NCBI RefSeq assembly: GCF_902506575.1
Contig: NZ_LR732544.1
Coordinates: forward strand, 2,702,232-2,748,109
Origin: Streptomyces mexicanus
GTDB taxonomy: Bacteria; Actinomycetota; Actinomycetes; Streptomycetales; Streptomycetaceae
Reading direction: 5' to 3'
DNA: 45,878 nucleotides
Position numbers and translations under genes: made by a program. Every line of letters starts with the position of its first letter. Position 1 is the first letter of the stretch. Shown piece by piece: positions 32,930-42,204 of the stretch. A model generated the notes under the pieces. It did no database searches, had not been told where the DNA came from, and was given only the letters and a program-made list of their open reading frames with translations.

Positions 32930-34255
32930 TCACCAGCGCGGTACGGCCGGGGTGACCCAGCCCGGGTCGGCGACGCGCATCGCCGCCGCGTCGTCGCGGT
33001 CGCGCAGCGCGCCGTCGTCCTCCAGCCACCGGCGGTGCAGGAACGCCAGCTTGTCCCGGTCGAGTTCGACGCCGAGCCCGGGCGCGTCGGGGACGGTGAC
33101 GTGGCCGCCGGTGAAGGCGAGGCGCTCGGTCAGGACGTCCTCCGACTGCCAGGGGTAGTGGGAGTCGCAGGCGTGGTGGAGGCCGGGGACGGTCGCGGCG
33201 ACGTGGGTCATCGCGGCGAGGCTGATGCCCAGGTGGGTGTTGGAGTGCATGGACACGCCGACGCCGAAGGTGCGGCAGACGGCGGCGAGCTGCTGGGTGT
33301 TGCGCAGGCCGCCCCAGTAGTGGTGGTCGGAGAGCACGACCTGCACGGCGCCCCGGGTGAACGCCTCCTCGATCTCGGCGAAGGTCGTCACGCACATGTT
33401 GGTGGCCAGCGGCACCCCGGTGCGGGCGGCGACCTCGGCCATGGCGGGTGTGCCGAGCGTGGGGTCCTCCAGGTACTCCAGGACGTCCCCGAGTTCCTCC
33501 GCCACCTTCAGCGAGGTCGCCACCGACCAGGCGCCGTTGGGGTCGAGCCGCAGCGGGTGCCCGGGGAACGCCTCGGCCAGCGCCCGGATCGCGGCGATCT
33601 CCTCCTGGGGCGGGAAGACACCGCCCTTGAGCTTGAAGGAGGTGAAGCCGTAGCGCTCCTTGAACCGGCGTGCCTGGGCGACGACGCCCGCGGGGTCGAG
33701 GGCGGCGCCCCAGTCGTCCGGCTCGCAGGGCACGCCCTCGGGGTGGGCGGCCCACTTGTAGAACAGGTAGGCGCTGTACTCGACCGAGTCGCGCACCTTG
33801 CCGCCGAGCAGGGCGTGCACGGGCAGGCCGAGGGCCTTGCCGAGGGCGTCCAGGCAGGCGACCTCGAAGCCGGAGACGACGGACAGGCGCAGCTTGTCGG
33901 CGGTCTGCACACCGCGCAGCCCGCCGACGTCCACGGCGTCGCGCACCCGGGAGGCGTCCACGGCGACCTGCTCGGCGAGGGTGAACAGGCCGTTGAGGTC
34001 GCTGATCTGATGCCCTTTCAGTTTTTCGGCGAACGGGCGGGCCAGTTCCAGGTACTGGGTGTCGCCGTAGGTCTCGCCGACGCCGGTGACCCCGCCGGCC
34101 GTGACCACCTCCACGATCAGGCGGGGCGTGTACGGCTGGTGGACGCCCTGGGTGTTCAGCAGCGGCGCGTCGGCGACCAGGATCGGCGTCAGCCGCACGT
34201 CGGTGACGGTCAGGTCGCGGCTCGGGGCGGGGCTCAGGTCGCGGCGCACGCTCAT
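32930..34255 (-). CDS. Glucarate dehydratase-like enolase-superfamily enzyme
   Basis: 441 residues, the usual size for D-glucarate/galactarate dehydratases. The enzyme removes water from a hexarate to give 5-keto-4-deoxyglucarate. Visible features are the N-terminal capping domain with GVGETYGDTQYL (about 58-69), the base motif FKLKGGVFP near 206, the metal ligands in RLDPNGAW near 236 and LEDPTLG near 262, ATNMCVT near 283 in place of the usual ATNMIAT, and SDHHYWGG and MHSNTHLGISLAAMTHV (about 307 and 337), the His-Asp catalytic region of the GlucD subgroup. An IclR gene is divergent with a perfect palindrome between them. It should act in sugar-acid catabolism. Confidence 0.9.
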   Translation of the reverse strand: MSVRRDLSPAPSRDLTVTDVRLTPILVADAPLLNTQGVHQPYTPRLIVEVVTAGGVTGVGETYGDTQYLELARPFAEKLKGHQISDLNGLFTLAEQVAVDASRVRDAVDVGGLRGVQTADKLRLSVVSGFEVACLDALGKALGLPVHALLGGKVRDSVEYSAYLFYKWAAHPEGVPCEPDDWGAALDPAGVVAQARRFKERYGFTSFKLKGGVFPPQEEIAAIRALAEAFPGHPLRLDPNGAWSVATSLKVAEELGDVLEYLEDPTLGTPAMAEVAARTGVPLATNMCVTTFAEIEEAFTRGAVQVVLSDHHYWGGLRNTQQLAAVCRTFGVGVSMHSNTHLGISLAAMTHVAATVPGLHHACDSHYPWQSEDVLTERLAFTGGHVTVPDAPGLGVELDRDKLAFLHRRWLEDDGALRDRDDAAAMRVADPGWVTPAVPRW

Positions 34256-34263
34256 CTCCCTAT

Positions 34264-34278
34264 GTAGATGACATCTAC
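34264..34278. promoter_or_regulatory. Palindromic operator GTAGATG-A-CATCTAC
   Basis: A perfect 15-bp odd palindrome lies 8 bases upstream of the dehydratase start (34255) and about 90 bases before the IclR start. IclR proteins usually bind such sites in divergent promoters, so this is the likely operator for sugar-acid induction. Confidence 0.7.
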
Positions 34279-34365
34279 GTATGGAGACAGAGGTTAGGCA
34301 GCTGAACAGAGGGCGTCAACGGTGCGGCCGGGGCCACGGTCGCCGGCGCGATTACGATCTGGGGC

Positions 34366-35157
34366 ATGCCGGGGACAGCGGAGGGCGCGGGCGTGCGCGA
34401 GGTGAAGTCCGCGGCGCGGACGGTGGAGCTGCTGGAACTGCTCGCGGCGCGCGGCGACCGCCCGGCGCGGCTGCAGGAACTGGCGGACGCCCTCGGCGTG
34501 CCGCGCAGCTCGATGTACGCGCTGCTGCAGACCCTGATCGCGCGCGGCTGGGTGCGCACGGACATCACCGGCTCGCTCTACGGCATCGGCCTCCGCGCCC
34601 TGCTCACCGGCACCGGCTACCTGGACTCCGACCCGCGCGTGCGCCTGGTGCGGCCCTATCTGGACCAGGCGTCCGAGGAACTGGGCGAGACGATCCACCT
34701 GGGCCGGCTGGACGGGCGGGACGTGGCGTACCTGGCGACGCGGGAGTCGCACGAGTACCTGAGGACGATCAGCCGGGTGGGGCGGCGGCTGCCGGCACAC
34801 GTGGGCGCGCTCGGCAAGGCGCTGCTCGCCGAGCGCCCCGACGCGGACCTGCCCGAGGGCCCCTACGAGGCGCTGACCCCGAACTCCCGCACCAGCCGCG
34901 AGGCGCTGGCCGCCGATCTGGCCGGGGTGCGCGAGCGCGGCTACGCCGTGGACCGCGAGGAGGGCGTCCTCGGCATCGTCGGCTTCGGCTTCGCGCTGCG
35001 CTACGACACCCCCGCCCTGGACGCGATCAGCTGCTCGGTGCCGGTGGCCCGGCTGACCCCGGCGCACGAGGAGCGGATCGTCGCGGTGATGCGGGAGATC
35101 CGGGCCCGCATCGAGGCGTCGGCGCCGGGCGCGGGAGGCGGCCCGCACTGGCGCTGA
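34366..35157 (+). CDS. IclR family transcriptional regulator
   Basis: 263 residues. The winged helix-turn-helix occupies about 8-65: VKSAARTVELLELLAARGD, LQELADALGVPRSSMYALLQ and ARGWVRTD. The C-terminal effector domain follows from about 80 (YLDQASEELGETIHLGRLDG, HVGALGKALLAE, and the terminal GIVGFGFALRYDTPALDAIS). All belong to IclR (PF09339/PF01614). The ATG at 34366 has no good ribosome site, and a possible -10 (TACGAT) ends only 7 bases upstream, so the transcript is probably leaderless. It is divergent from the glucarate dehydratase gene and is its presumed repressor. Confidence 0.95.
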   Translation: MPGTAEGAGVREVKSAARTVELLELLAARGDRPARLQELADALGVPRSSMYALLQTLIARGWVRTDITGSLYGIGLRALLTGTGYLDSDPRVRLVRPYLDQASEELGETIHLGRLDGRDVAYLATRESHEYLRTISRVGRRLPAHVGALGKALLAERPDADLPEGPYEALTPNSRTSREALAADLAGVRERGYAVDREEGVLGIVGFGFALRYDTPALDAISCSVPVARLTPAHEERIVAVMREIRARIEASAPGAGGGPHWR

Positions 35158-35195
35158 GCGCCCGGCCGGCCCGCCTCCCGTGCACGGCCCGCGGC

Positions 35196-36188
35196 CTACG
35201 GGAACGTGTAGGCCTCCACCTCGGCCAGGTAGCGCTGCCTGCGCTCCTCGTCGTCGTCCAGGAAGGCGGCGAGGAAGGAGTTGCGGGCCAGCTCGCGCAG
35301 CCGCTCCTCGGTCAGGCCCAGGGTGCGCTGGACGGCGTCGAAGTTGTCGCCGGCGTAGCCGCCGAAGTAGGCCGGGTCGTCGGAGTTGACCGTGCACAGC
35401 AGCCCGGCGTCCAGCATGGCGGGCAGCGGGTGGTCGGCGAGGGTGTCGACGGTGCGCAGCCGGACGTTCGACAGCGGGCACAGGGTCAGCGGGATCCGCT
35501 CGCGCACCAGGCGGGCGACCAGCTCCGGGTCCTCCATGCAGCGCAGGCCGTGGTCGACGCGCTCGACGCCGAGCACGTCGAGGGCCTCGGTGATGTACTG
35601 CGGCGGCCCCTCCTCCCCGGCGTGCGCCACACGGCGCAGCCCGAGAGCGGCGGCGGCCTCGTACACCTCGCGGAACTTCACCGGCGGATGCCCGACCTCG
35701 GCCGAGTCCAGGCCGACACCGGTGATCCGGTCCAGGTACGGCCGGGCGGCCTGGAGGGTCTCCATCGCCGACTCGGCGGACTCGTCCCGCAGGAAGCACA
35801 GGATCAGCCGGGTCGAGATCCCGTGGCCCTCCTCGCTGCGGCCCAGCGCCCGCCACAGCCCCTCGACGACCGTGCCCATCTCCACACCGCGCGAAAGGTG
35901 GGCCTGCGGGTCGAAGAAGATCTCCGCGTGCCGCACGCCCTGCGCGGCGGCCCGCGCGAGATAGGCGTTCGCCAGGTCCTCGAAGTCCTGCTCGGTGCGC
36001 AGGACGGCCATGAGTTCGTAGTACAGGTTCAGGAAGGACTGCAGGTCCTGGAAGCGGTAGGCCTCGCGCAGCTCGTCGGTGTCCGCGTACGGCAGCTTCA
36101 CGCCGTTGCGCGCGGCCAGCTCGAACGCCAGCTCCGGTTCCAGGGTGCCTTCGACGTGCAGGTGCAGTTCGGCTTTGGGCAGGGGCAT
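35196..36188 (-). CDS. Adenosine/adenine deaminase
   Basis: 330 residues. HLHVEGTLEPEL (about 9-20) gives the first zinc His pair, and VAHAGEEG near 192 holds the third His and the catalytic Glu. SNVRL near 240 and TVNSDDPAYFGGY (about 263-275) supply the remaining zinc Asp region. YRFQDLQSFLNLYYELMAVL and the DPAYFGGY form are closer to the bacterial/fungal adenine-deaminase branch of the family than to the classical adenosine deaminase, so the substrate may be adenine; this is inference. The ATG at 36188 precedes the conserved LPKAELHLH; an upstream open frame was rejected. It sits 20 bases downstream of rnz, in the same direction, and converges with the IclR gene. Confidence 0.9.
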   Translation of the reverse strand: MPLPKAELHLHVEGTLEPELAFELAARNGVKLPYADTDELREAYRFQDLQSFLNLYYELMAVLRTEQDFEDLANAYLARAAAQGVRHAEIFFDPQAHLSRGVEMGTVVEGLWRALGRSEEGHGISTRLILCFLRDESAESAMETLQAARPYLDRITGVGLDSAEVGHPPVKFREVYEAAAALGLRRVAHAGEEGPPQYITEALDVLGVERVDHGLRCMEDPELVARLVRERIPLTLCPLSNVRLRTVDTLADHPLPAMLDAGLLCTVNSDDPAYFGGYAGDNFDAVQRTLGLTEERLRELARNSFLAAFLDDDEERRQRYLAEVEAYTFP

Positions 36189-36208
36189 CAGAGCATCGTA
36201 CGGCCTGG

Positions 36209-37114
36209 TCAGCGGCGTTTGGGAACCGGCACCCGGAGCAGGTCGCGGGCCACGGTCAGCTCGCCCTCGAACCCGGCGGCGCGCGCCTGCCGTTCGAACT
36301 CTCCCGGGTCGGTGTAGCGCTGGCTGAAGTGGGTGAGGACGAGGTGGCGCACCCCCGCGTCCCGGGCCACCCGGGCCGCCTGCCCGGCCGTGAGGTGCCC
36401 GAACTCCACGGCGAGCGGTTCGTCGGCGTCGAGGAACGTGGACTCGATCACCAGCAGGTCGCAGCCCTCGGCGAGCGCGTGCACGCCCTCGCACAGCCGG
36501 GTGTCCATGACGAACGCGAACCGCTGCCCGCGCCGGACCTCGCTCACCGCCTCCAGCGGCACCCCGCCGAGGGACCCCTCGCGCTGGATGCGGCCCACGT
36601 CCGGGCCCGTGATGCCGTGCGCGGCGAGCCGTTCGGGCAGCATGCGCCGCCCGTCGGGCTCGACCAGCCGGTAGCCGAAGGACTCCACCGGGTGGGACAG
36701 GCGGCGGGCCTCCAGGCGGTACGCCGGGGTCGTCGCGAGGGTGCCGTCGGCGTCGACGGGGGCCTCGGTGAGGGCGACCGTCTCGCGGTAGGCGGTGGCG
36801 TACCGCAGGCGGTCGAAGAAGCGCTTGCCCGAACGCGGGTAGTGCGCGGTGATCTCGTGCGGCACCTGGTCGAGGTTGATCCGCTGGATCACCCCGGCCA
36901 GGCCCAGGCTGTGATCGCCGTGGAAGTGGGTGACGCAGATCCGATTCACGTCGTGGGCGGCGACCCCGGCGCGCAGCATCTGCCGCTGCGTGCCCTCGCC
37001 GGGGTCGAACAGGATGCCCTCGCCGTCCCAGCGCAGCAGATAGCCGTTGTGGTTGCGGTGCCGGGTCGGGACCTGGCTGGCGGTGCCCAGGACGACCAGT
37101 TCACGGACGGACAC
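36209..37114 (-). CDS. rnz: Ribonuclease Z
   Basis: 301 residues from a GTG ([20 protein letters not shown] follows). The metallo-beta-lactamase zinc motif [13 protein letters not shown] lies near residue 63, GTRTx-type elements are replaced by [14 protein letters not shown] near 34-47, and the later ligands are in [10 protein letters not shown] (about 207) and [10 protein letters not shown] (about 267). This is the tRNase Z arrangement with the long DNA/RNA-binding arm region partly replaced, as in actinobacteria. It matures tRNA 3' ends. Its start lies 13 bases downstream of the HIT gene stop and its stop 20 bases before the deaminase gene, an operon-like arrangement. Confidence 0.93.
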   Translation of the reverse strand: MSVRELVVLGTASQVPTRHRNHNGYLLRWDGEGILFDPGEGTQRQMLRAGVAAHDVNRICVTHFHGDHSLGLAGVIQRINLDQVPHEITAHYPRSGKRFFDRLRYATAYRETVALTEAPVDADGTLATTPAYRLEARRLSHPVESFGYRLVEPDGRRMLPERLAAHGITGPDVGRIQREGSLGGVPLEAVSEVRRGQRFAFVMDTRLCEGVHALAEGCDLLVIESTFLDADEPLAVEFGHLTAGQAARVARDAGVRHLVLTHFSQRYTDPGEFERQARAAGFEGELTVARDLLRVPVPKRR

Positions 37115-37127
37115 GAAGCCGCCGTCC

Positions 37128-37481
37128 CTAGCCGGGGGGCCACTGCAGGCCGCGGCCGCCCAGGACGTGGGCGTGCGCGTGCCAGACCGTCTGCCCGGCG
37201 CCGGGGCCGGTGTTGAAGACGATGCGGTAGCTGTCCAGCTTCTCCTCGTCGGCGACGGCCCGGGTCTCGCGCAGCACGTCCGCGGCGAGCTGCGGGGCAC
37301 CGGCGGCCAGGGCGGCGGCGTCCTCGTAGTGCGCCTTGGGGATCACCAGGACGTGGGTGGGTGCCTGGGGGTTTATGTCACGGAAGGCGACGGTGGTGTC
37401 GGTCTCGCGGACGACCGTCGCGGGGACGTGACCCGCGACGATCTTGCAGAACAGGCAGTCGTCCTGCGGTTCCCCTGCCAT
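37128..37481 (-). CDS. HIT family nucleotide-binding protein (histidine triad)
   Basis: 117 residues from the ATG at 37481 with GAGGAGAA upstream. [16 protein letters not shown] (about 9-24) is the N-terminal zinc/strand region, [19 protein letters not shown] (about 36-54) the central strand and [12 protein letters not shown] (about 99-110) the HxHxH active site. Such HINT-type enzymes hydrolyse AMP-lysine or other adenylated compounds. It precedes rnz in the same direction by 13 bases. Confidence 0.95.
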   Translation of the reverse strand: MAGEPQDDCLFCKIVAGHVPATVVRETDTTVAFRDINPQAPTHVLVIPKAHYEDAAALAAGAPQLAADVLRETRAVADEEKLDSYRIVFNTGPGAGQTVWHAHAHVLGGRGLQWPPG

Positions 37482-37558
37482 GGTTCTCCTCACGTGGTGA
37501 TCTTCTTGTGGTGCATCGTATCGAGCGGGGACCGCGCGGTGCCCGCCCTCACCCGGCC

Positions 37559-40500
37559 CTACGGCAGGCTCGGCGGGGTCTTCGCGGGCGTGGTCTCCAA
37601 AGCCTGAAGCGCGATGCGGATCGCCTCGTCCAGCTGGACGTCGCGGCCCGCCGCGTGGTCCTGGGGGCGCTGGACCACCTCCACGTCCGGGTCCACGCCG
37701 TGGTTCTCCACGCCCCAGCCCGGGCCCTCCAGCCAGAACGCGTACTTCGGCTGGGTGACCAGGGTGCCGTCGACCAGGCGGTAGCGGCTGTCGATGCCGA
37801 TGACACCGCCCCAGGTGCGGGTGCCGACGACCGGCCCGATGCCCAGCGCCTTGATCGCCGCGTTGACGATGTCGCCGTCGGAACCGGAGAACTCGTTGGC
37901 GACGGCGACCACCGGCCCGCGCGGCGCGTCCCGCGGATAGCTCTCGGCGCGCATGCCGCGCGGCAGGTCCCAGCCGACGATCCGCCGGGCCAGCTTCTCC
38001 ACCACCAGCTGGGAGGTGTGGCCGCCGCGGTTCTCCCGCACGTCCACGACCAGGCCCTCGCGGGCCACCTCCACCCGCAGGTCGCGGTGGATCTGCGCCC
38101 AGCCCGGCGCCTGCATGTCCGGCACGTGCAGATAGCCGAGCCGGCCGCCGGAGGCGGCGTGCACGTAGGCGCGGCGGTCGGCGACCCAGGCGTGGTAGCG
38201 CAGCGGCTCCTCGTCCTCCAGGGGCACCACGACCGCGTGCCGGGGCTCTCCCCCGCCGGCCGGCGAGATCGTCAGCTCGACGGGCCTGCCCGCCGTGCCG
38301 ACCAGCAGCGGGGCCGGCCCGGTCACCGGGTCGACGGGCCGGCCGCCGACCGCGACGATCGCGTCGCCGGCGCGAACGGCGACGCCGGGCGCGGCCAGCG
38401 GGCTGCGCGCCTGCGGGTCGGAGGTCTCCGAGGGCAGGATCCGGTCGATGCGCCAGCTGCCGTCCTCGTGGCGGGAGATGTCCGCGCCCAGCAGGCCCTG
38501 GCGGGCGCCGTCGCCGTAGGCGCCGAAGGGGGTGACGTAGGCGTGCGAGGTGCCGAGTTCGCCCTGCACCTCCCACAGCAGGTCCACCAGGTCGTCGTGG
38601 GTGGCCAGGCGGTCGAGGACGGGCCGGTAGCGGTCCAGGACGCCGTCCCAGTCGACGCCGCCCATGTCGGCCCGCCAGAAGTTGTCCCGCATGATGCGGC
38701 CGGTCTCCTCGTACATCTGCCGCCACTCGGCGGCCGGGTCCACCGTCTGGCGGATCCGGCCGAGGTCGACGGTGATGTTGGAGTCGCTGTCGTCGTCGCC
38801 GGAGGGACGCCGGTCGCTGGGGACGACCTTGAGCTTGCCGTCGGTCCACAGCAGGATCCGCTTGCCGTCGCCGCTGACCTCGAAGTGGTCGGCGTCGGCG
38901 GCGAGGTGCTCGATGCGCTGCTGGGCGGGGTCGTAGCGCTCCAGCTCGGTCTTCGGGTCCGGGTCGTCGGGCGTGGCGCGGGAGGCGCCGAGCACGCCGG
39001 TGACCGGGTGGCGCAACCACAGCACGCCGTCGCGGGCGGCGCGCAGGTTGGAGTAGCGGGCGGCCTCGACCGGGAAGGGCACGATGCGGTCGGCCAGGCC
39101 GTCGAGGTCGATCCGGGTCGCCGGAGTGCCCTCGCTGTCGGGAGTCTCCTCCTTGTCGGACACCTCGAAGGGGCGGCCGTGGCGCTGCGGTCCGAACGGG
39201 GACGGCGTGGTCGCGGCCAGCGTGATCAGGTACGGCCGGGAACTCTCCACGAACGCCAGGTCGAAGACGTGCTCGTCGTAGACCGGGTCGAAGGAGCGGT
39301 GGGAGAGGAAGGCGAGGTGCTTGCCGTCCAGGGTGAACGCGGGCGCGTAGTCGTGGAAGCGCAGCGGGGTCGCCTCGGTGACCGTCAGGTCCGTGGTGCT
39401 CGCCAGCCGCAGCTGGCTGAGCGGGCGCGGACCGGGGTGGGACCAGGCCAGCCAGGCGGAGTCCGGCGAGAAGGCCAGGTCGCAGACGTCGCCGTGCTCG
39501 CTGCGGTCCACCTCACGGACCTCCCCGGTCTCCCGCTCGACGAGCAGCAGCCGCCCGTCGTGCGAGGCGACGGCGGCGCGGCTGCCGTCGGGGGCCATGG
39601 CCAGCTCCAGCACCCGGCCGAGCTGCCCGGCGGCGATCCGGCGCGGGGTGGCGCCGGGCGCCGGGCCGGTGGCGGGCGCGAACTCCAGGGCGTCCTCGCC
39701 CTCGGCGTCCGTCACCCACACCACCCACTCCTCCCCCTCGGAGCGGAAGGTGCGCGGCAGCCGGGCCCGCACGCCCGGCTCGGCGGCCAGCGCGCGGGCC
39801 GGACCCGAGCGGTGCGTGACCCAGTGGACGGCGCCGCGTACCGCGACCGCGCTGCCGCGCGCGGTGTGGTCGGGCGCGGCGGAACCGAACCAGCGGGCCG
39901 CGTTCACCGGGTAGGGCTGCAGGTCCACGCGGGGGCCGCCGAGCCGGATGTCCAGGCGGCGCGGCTCGGCGCCCTCCAGGTCGTCCAGGATCCACAGTTC
40001 ACCGGCGCTGGAGTACACGACACGGGTGCCGTCGGTGGCCGCGTGGCGCGCGTAGAAACCGTCGAGCGGGGTGTGCCGGCGCAGGTCGGAGCCGTCGGCG
40101 AGGGAGGAGTACAGCGCGCCGGTGCCCTCGTGGTCGGAGAGGAACGCGATCCTCCCCCACGTTCCCGGATCCGCTGGGACAGGGGGGATTCCCGTCCCCA
40201 CCCACAGCGGGTACTCGATGTTGCCGTCCAGGTCCGCGTGCAGCCGTACGAACTCGCCGTCGTCCTCGGCGTCGATCCACAGCTTGCCCGCCGTGCCGCC
40301 CCGGTACCGCTTCCACCAGGCCGCCTCGCGTCCCATCGGCGCGGACAGCAGCACGGTGCGCGGCCCGTACGCGACGTCGCCGACCGGCCCGTAGGGCAGC
40401 GTGTCGGCCGGCCCGCCGTCCAGCGGGACGGCCCGCGCCCAGCTGCGCCGCAGACTGGCCTGGCCCTGGGTGGACAGCGCCAGCACCCGTCCGTCGGGGG

Positions 40501-40861
40501 TCCAGCCGCGCACCTGGGTACGCCAACTGCCCCAGTGCGTCAGGCGCTTGGCGGGTCCGCCGGCGACCGGGGCGATGTGCACCTCGGGAGCGCCGTCCCG
40601 GGTGGAGGTCCAGGCGACGGTGGTGCCGTCGGGCGAGATGCGCGGGTGGTTCACCGGCACGTTGTCGGCGCTGACCCGCCAGGCACGCCCACCGTCCAGG
40701 GGCGCGAGCCACACGTCGTCCTCGGCGGTGAAGGCCACCAACTCGCCGTGCAGGTGGGGGAATCGGAGATACCCGGACGGCTGCACGGACGGTGCGGACG
40801 GCTGGGACGGCGCGGACGGCGTGGTCGATGCAGACGATGCAGACGATGCGGACTGAGTCAC
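37559..40861 (-). CDS. Tricorn-type serine protease (S41)
   Basis: 1100 residues from a GTG. The N-terminus is a low-complexity Ser/Pro/Ala stretch of about 30 residues, coded by short tandem repeats. Then beta-propeller repeats follow (GYLRFPHLHGELVAFTAEDD, RISPDGTTVAWTSTRDG and many similar blades) to about residue 670, a helical tricorn domain with DNFWRADMGGVDWDGVLDRY and TSHAYVTPFGAY (His of the tetrad), a PDZ part (GDAIVAVGGRPVDP) and the S41 core ANEFSGSDGDIVNAAI with nucleophile Ser994, followed by GTRTWGGVIGI. The C-terminus carries GWGVENHGVDPDVEV with the tetrad Glu. It degrades peptides released by the proteasome, probably in the cytosol as a large ring. It ends 77 bases before the HIT gene. 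Confidence 0.95.
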   Translation of the reverse strand: MTQSASSASSASTTPSAPSQPSAPSVQPSGYLRFPHLHGELVAFTAEDDVWLAPLDGGRAWRVSADNVPVNHPRISPDGTTVAWTSTRDGAPEVHIAPVAGGPAKRLTHWGSWRTQVRGWTPDGRVLALSTQGQASLRRSWARAVPLDGGPADTLPYGPVGDVAYGPRTVLLSAPMGREAAWWKRYRGGTAGKLWIDAEDDGEFVRLHADLDGNIEYPLWVGTGIPPVPADPGTWGRIAFLSDHEGTGALYSSLADGSDLRRHTPLDGFYARHAATDGTRVVYSSAGELWILDDLEGAEPRRLDIRLGGPRVDLQPYPVNAARWFGSAAPDHTARGSAVAVRGAVHWVTHRSGPARALAAEPGVRARLPRTFRSEGEEWVVWVTDAEGEDALEFAPATGPAPGATPRRIAAGQLGRVLELAMAPDGSRAAVASHDGRLLLVERETGEVREVDRSEHGDVCDLAFSPDSAWLAWSHPGPRPLSQLRLASTTDLTVTEATPLRFHDYAPAFTLDGKHLAFLSHRSFDPVYDEHVFDLAFVESSRPYLITLAATTPSPFGPQRHGRPFEVSDKEETPDSEGTPATRIDLDGLADRIVPFPVEAARYSNLRAARDGVLWLRHPVTGVLGASRATPDDPDPKTELERYDPAQQRIEHLAADADHFEVSGDGKRILLWTDGKLKVVPSDRRPSGDDDSDSNITVDLGRIRQTVDPAAEWRQMYEETGRIMRDNFWRADMGGVDWDGVLDRYRPVLDRLATHDDLVDLLWEVQGELGTSHAYVTPFGAYGDGARQGLLGADISRHEDGSWRIDRILPSETSDPQARSPLAAPGVAVRAGDAIVAVGGRPVDPVTGPAPLLVGTAGRPVELTISPAGGGEPRHAVVVPLEDEEPLRYHAWVADRRAYVHAASGGRLGYLHVPDMQAPGWAQIHRDLRVEVAREGLVVDVRENRGGHTSQLVVEKLARRIVGWDLPRGMRAESYPRDAPRGPVVAVANEFSGSDGDIVNAAIKALGIGPVVGTRTWGGVIGIDSRYRLVDGTLVTQPKYAFWLEGPGWGVENHGVDPDVEVVQRPQDHAAGRDVQLDEAIRIALQALETTPAKTPPSLP

Positions 40862-41036
40862 CCGATCACCCTATGCAGTGGCGGCCGACGGGGACAGGGG
40901 GTCGGATCACTTGCCCCGCACCCGCGCACGACTCCGCGGTCGCGCGCCCGTGCGTCCGCGTGCAGTACGCCCGTTGCGTCCGCGCCCCCTGCGCCCGTAC
41001 GTCCGCGCGCCGCACGCCTGCGCCGCCCGTGTGTCT

Positions 41037-41429
41037 TCAGGCGCGCGGCCGCAGCCACTGCTGGAGTTCCACGAGGTTGCCCTCCGGGTCCTCCAGGTGC
41101 GCCACCCGCATCCGGTCCGTCATGGGCGCCGGGCCGTGCAGCAGGGTCGCGCCGCGCCCGGTGATCTCGGCGCAGTAGGCGTCCAGGTCGTCCACGCGCA
41201 GCACCACCAGCGAGCGGTGACCGGTGGCGCGGTCGCCCAGTGCGCCCAGCACCCGGGCCATCATCGCCCGGTCCTGCAGGGCGATGCCCGCGGAGCCGGT
41301 GCCGGGGCTGAACTTCTCGTACGGGCCCCGGTCCGCGCCGGACTGCGGTTCGAGGCCGAGCACGTCGGCGTAGAAGCGGTAGCAGGCGGCGAAGTCGTCG
41401 ACGAGCAGCCGCACTTGGGTGAGTTCCAC
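41037..41429 (-). CDS. VOC (glyoxalase/bleomycin-resistance fold) family protein
   Basis: 130 residues from a GTG preceded by AGGAGGGGG. One paired beta-alpha-beta-beta-beta motif set: VRLLVDDFAACYRFYADVLG (about 6-25), then VLRVDDLDAYCAEITGRGA and HLEDPEGNLVELQQWL near the C-terminus, where the DPEGNLVEL is the last metal-ligand strand of the VOC superfamily (PF00903). It may be an isomerase, dioxygenase or binding protein. It lies between rsmE and the tricorn gene in the same direction. Confidence 0.92.
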   Translation of the reverse strand: MELTQVRLLVDDFAACYRFYADVLGLEPQSGADRGPYEKFSPGTGSAGIALQDRAMMARVLGALGDRATGHRSLVVLRVDDLDAYCAEITGRGATLLHGPAPMTDRMRVAHLEDPEGNLVELQQWLRPRA

Positions 41430-41463
41430 AGTCGTCCCCCTCCTGGATCGAGAAACCGCGTCC

Positions 41464-42204
41464 TCAGGACCAGCGGCCGGTGCGGCCCAGCAGCAGGGCC
41501 GTGGCCGCGACACCCGCGGTCGAGGTACGCAGCACGGTGGGCCCGAGGACGTACGGCCGCGCGCCCGCCTGCGCGAACAGCGCCAACTCCTCGGGCGAGA
41601 CGCCCCCTTCGGGGCCGACGACGAGCACGATCTCGCCCTCGGCGGGCAGTTCGGCGGTGGCCAGGGGTTCCTCGCCGCTCTCGTGGAGCACGGCGGCGAA
41701 GTCCGCCTCGGCCAGAAGCCGCGCCACCTGCTTGGTCGTCGCCGCGTCCGCGACCTCGGGGAAGCGCACCCGCCGGGACTGCTTGCCGGCCTCGCGGGCG
41801 GTGGCGCGCCACTTGCCGAGCGCCTTCAGGCCGCGCTCGCCCTTCCACTGCGTGATGCAGCGGGAAGCGGCCCACGGCACGATCGCGTCGACGCCGACCT
41901 CCGTCATGGTCTCCACGGCCAGTTCCCCGCGGTCGCCCTTGGGCAGGGCCTGCACGACGGTGATCCGCGGCGACGGGGCGGGCTCCTCCCGCACGGTCTC
42001 CAGGTCCATGACGACCAGCCGGTCCTTGCCCTCGGCGGCCTTGACCACGCCCTGCGTCCAGCGGCCGCGCCCGTCCGTGAGCACCACGTCCTCGCCGGGC
42101 CGCAGCCGCTTCACGGAGACCGCGTGCCGCCCCTCGGGGCCGTCCAGCACCAACTCCGGTCCGATGCGGCCGAGGTCGTCGACCACGAACACCGGTGCCG
42201 TCAT
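41464..42204 (-). CDS. rsmE: 16S rRNA (uracil1498-N3)-methyltransferase
   Basis: 246 residues. The N-terminal PUA-like part (RHAVSVKRLRPGEDVVLTDG, about 26-45) precedes the SPOUT knot: VQALPKGDRGELAVETMTEV (about 86-105), GVDAIVPWAASRCI, and the SAM-binding LVVGPEGGVSPEELALF (about 192-208) with LGPTVLRTSTAGVAATALLL at the C-terminus. This set is diagnostic for RsmE, which methylates U1498 of 16S rRNA. The ATG overlaps the stop of the nitronate monooxygenase gene (ATGA), so the two are coupled. Confidence 0.96.
   Translation of the reverse strand: MTAPVFVVDDLGRIGPELVLDGPEGRHAVSVKRLRPGEDVVLTDGRGRWTQGVVKAAEGKDRLVVMDLETVREEPAPSPRITVVQALPKGDRGELAVETMTEVGVDAIVPWAASRCITQWKGERGLKALGKWRATAREAGKQSRRVRFPEVADAATTKQVARLLAEADFAAVLHESGEEPLATAELPAEGEIVLVVGPEGGVSPEELALFAQAGARPYVLGPTVLRTSTAGVAATALLLGRTGRWS

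Noticed and set aside
37361..41164. Plus-strand open frame of over 1200 codons opposite the tricorn gene
   Set aside because: Shadow of high-GC codon bias. The minus strand encodes a complete tricorn protease with catalytic residues.
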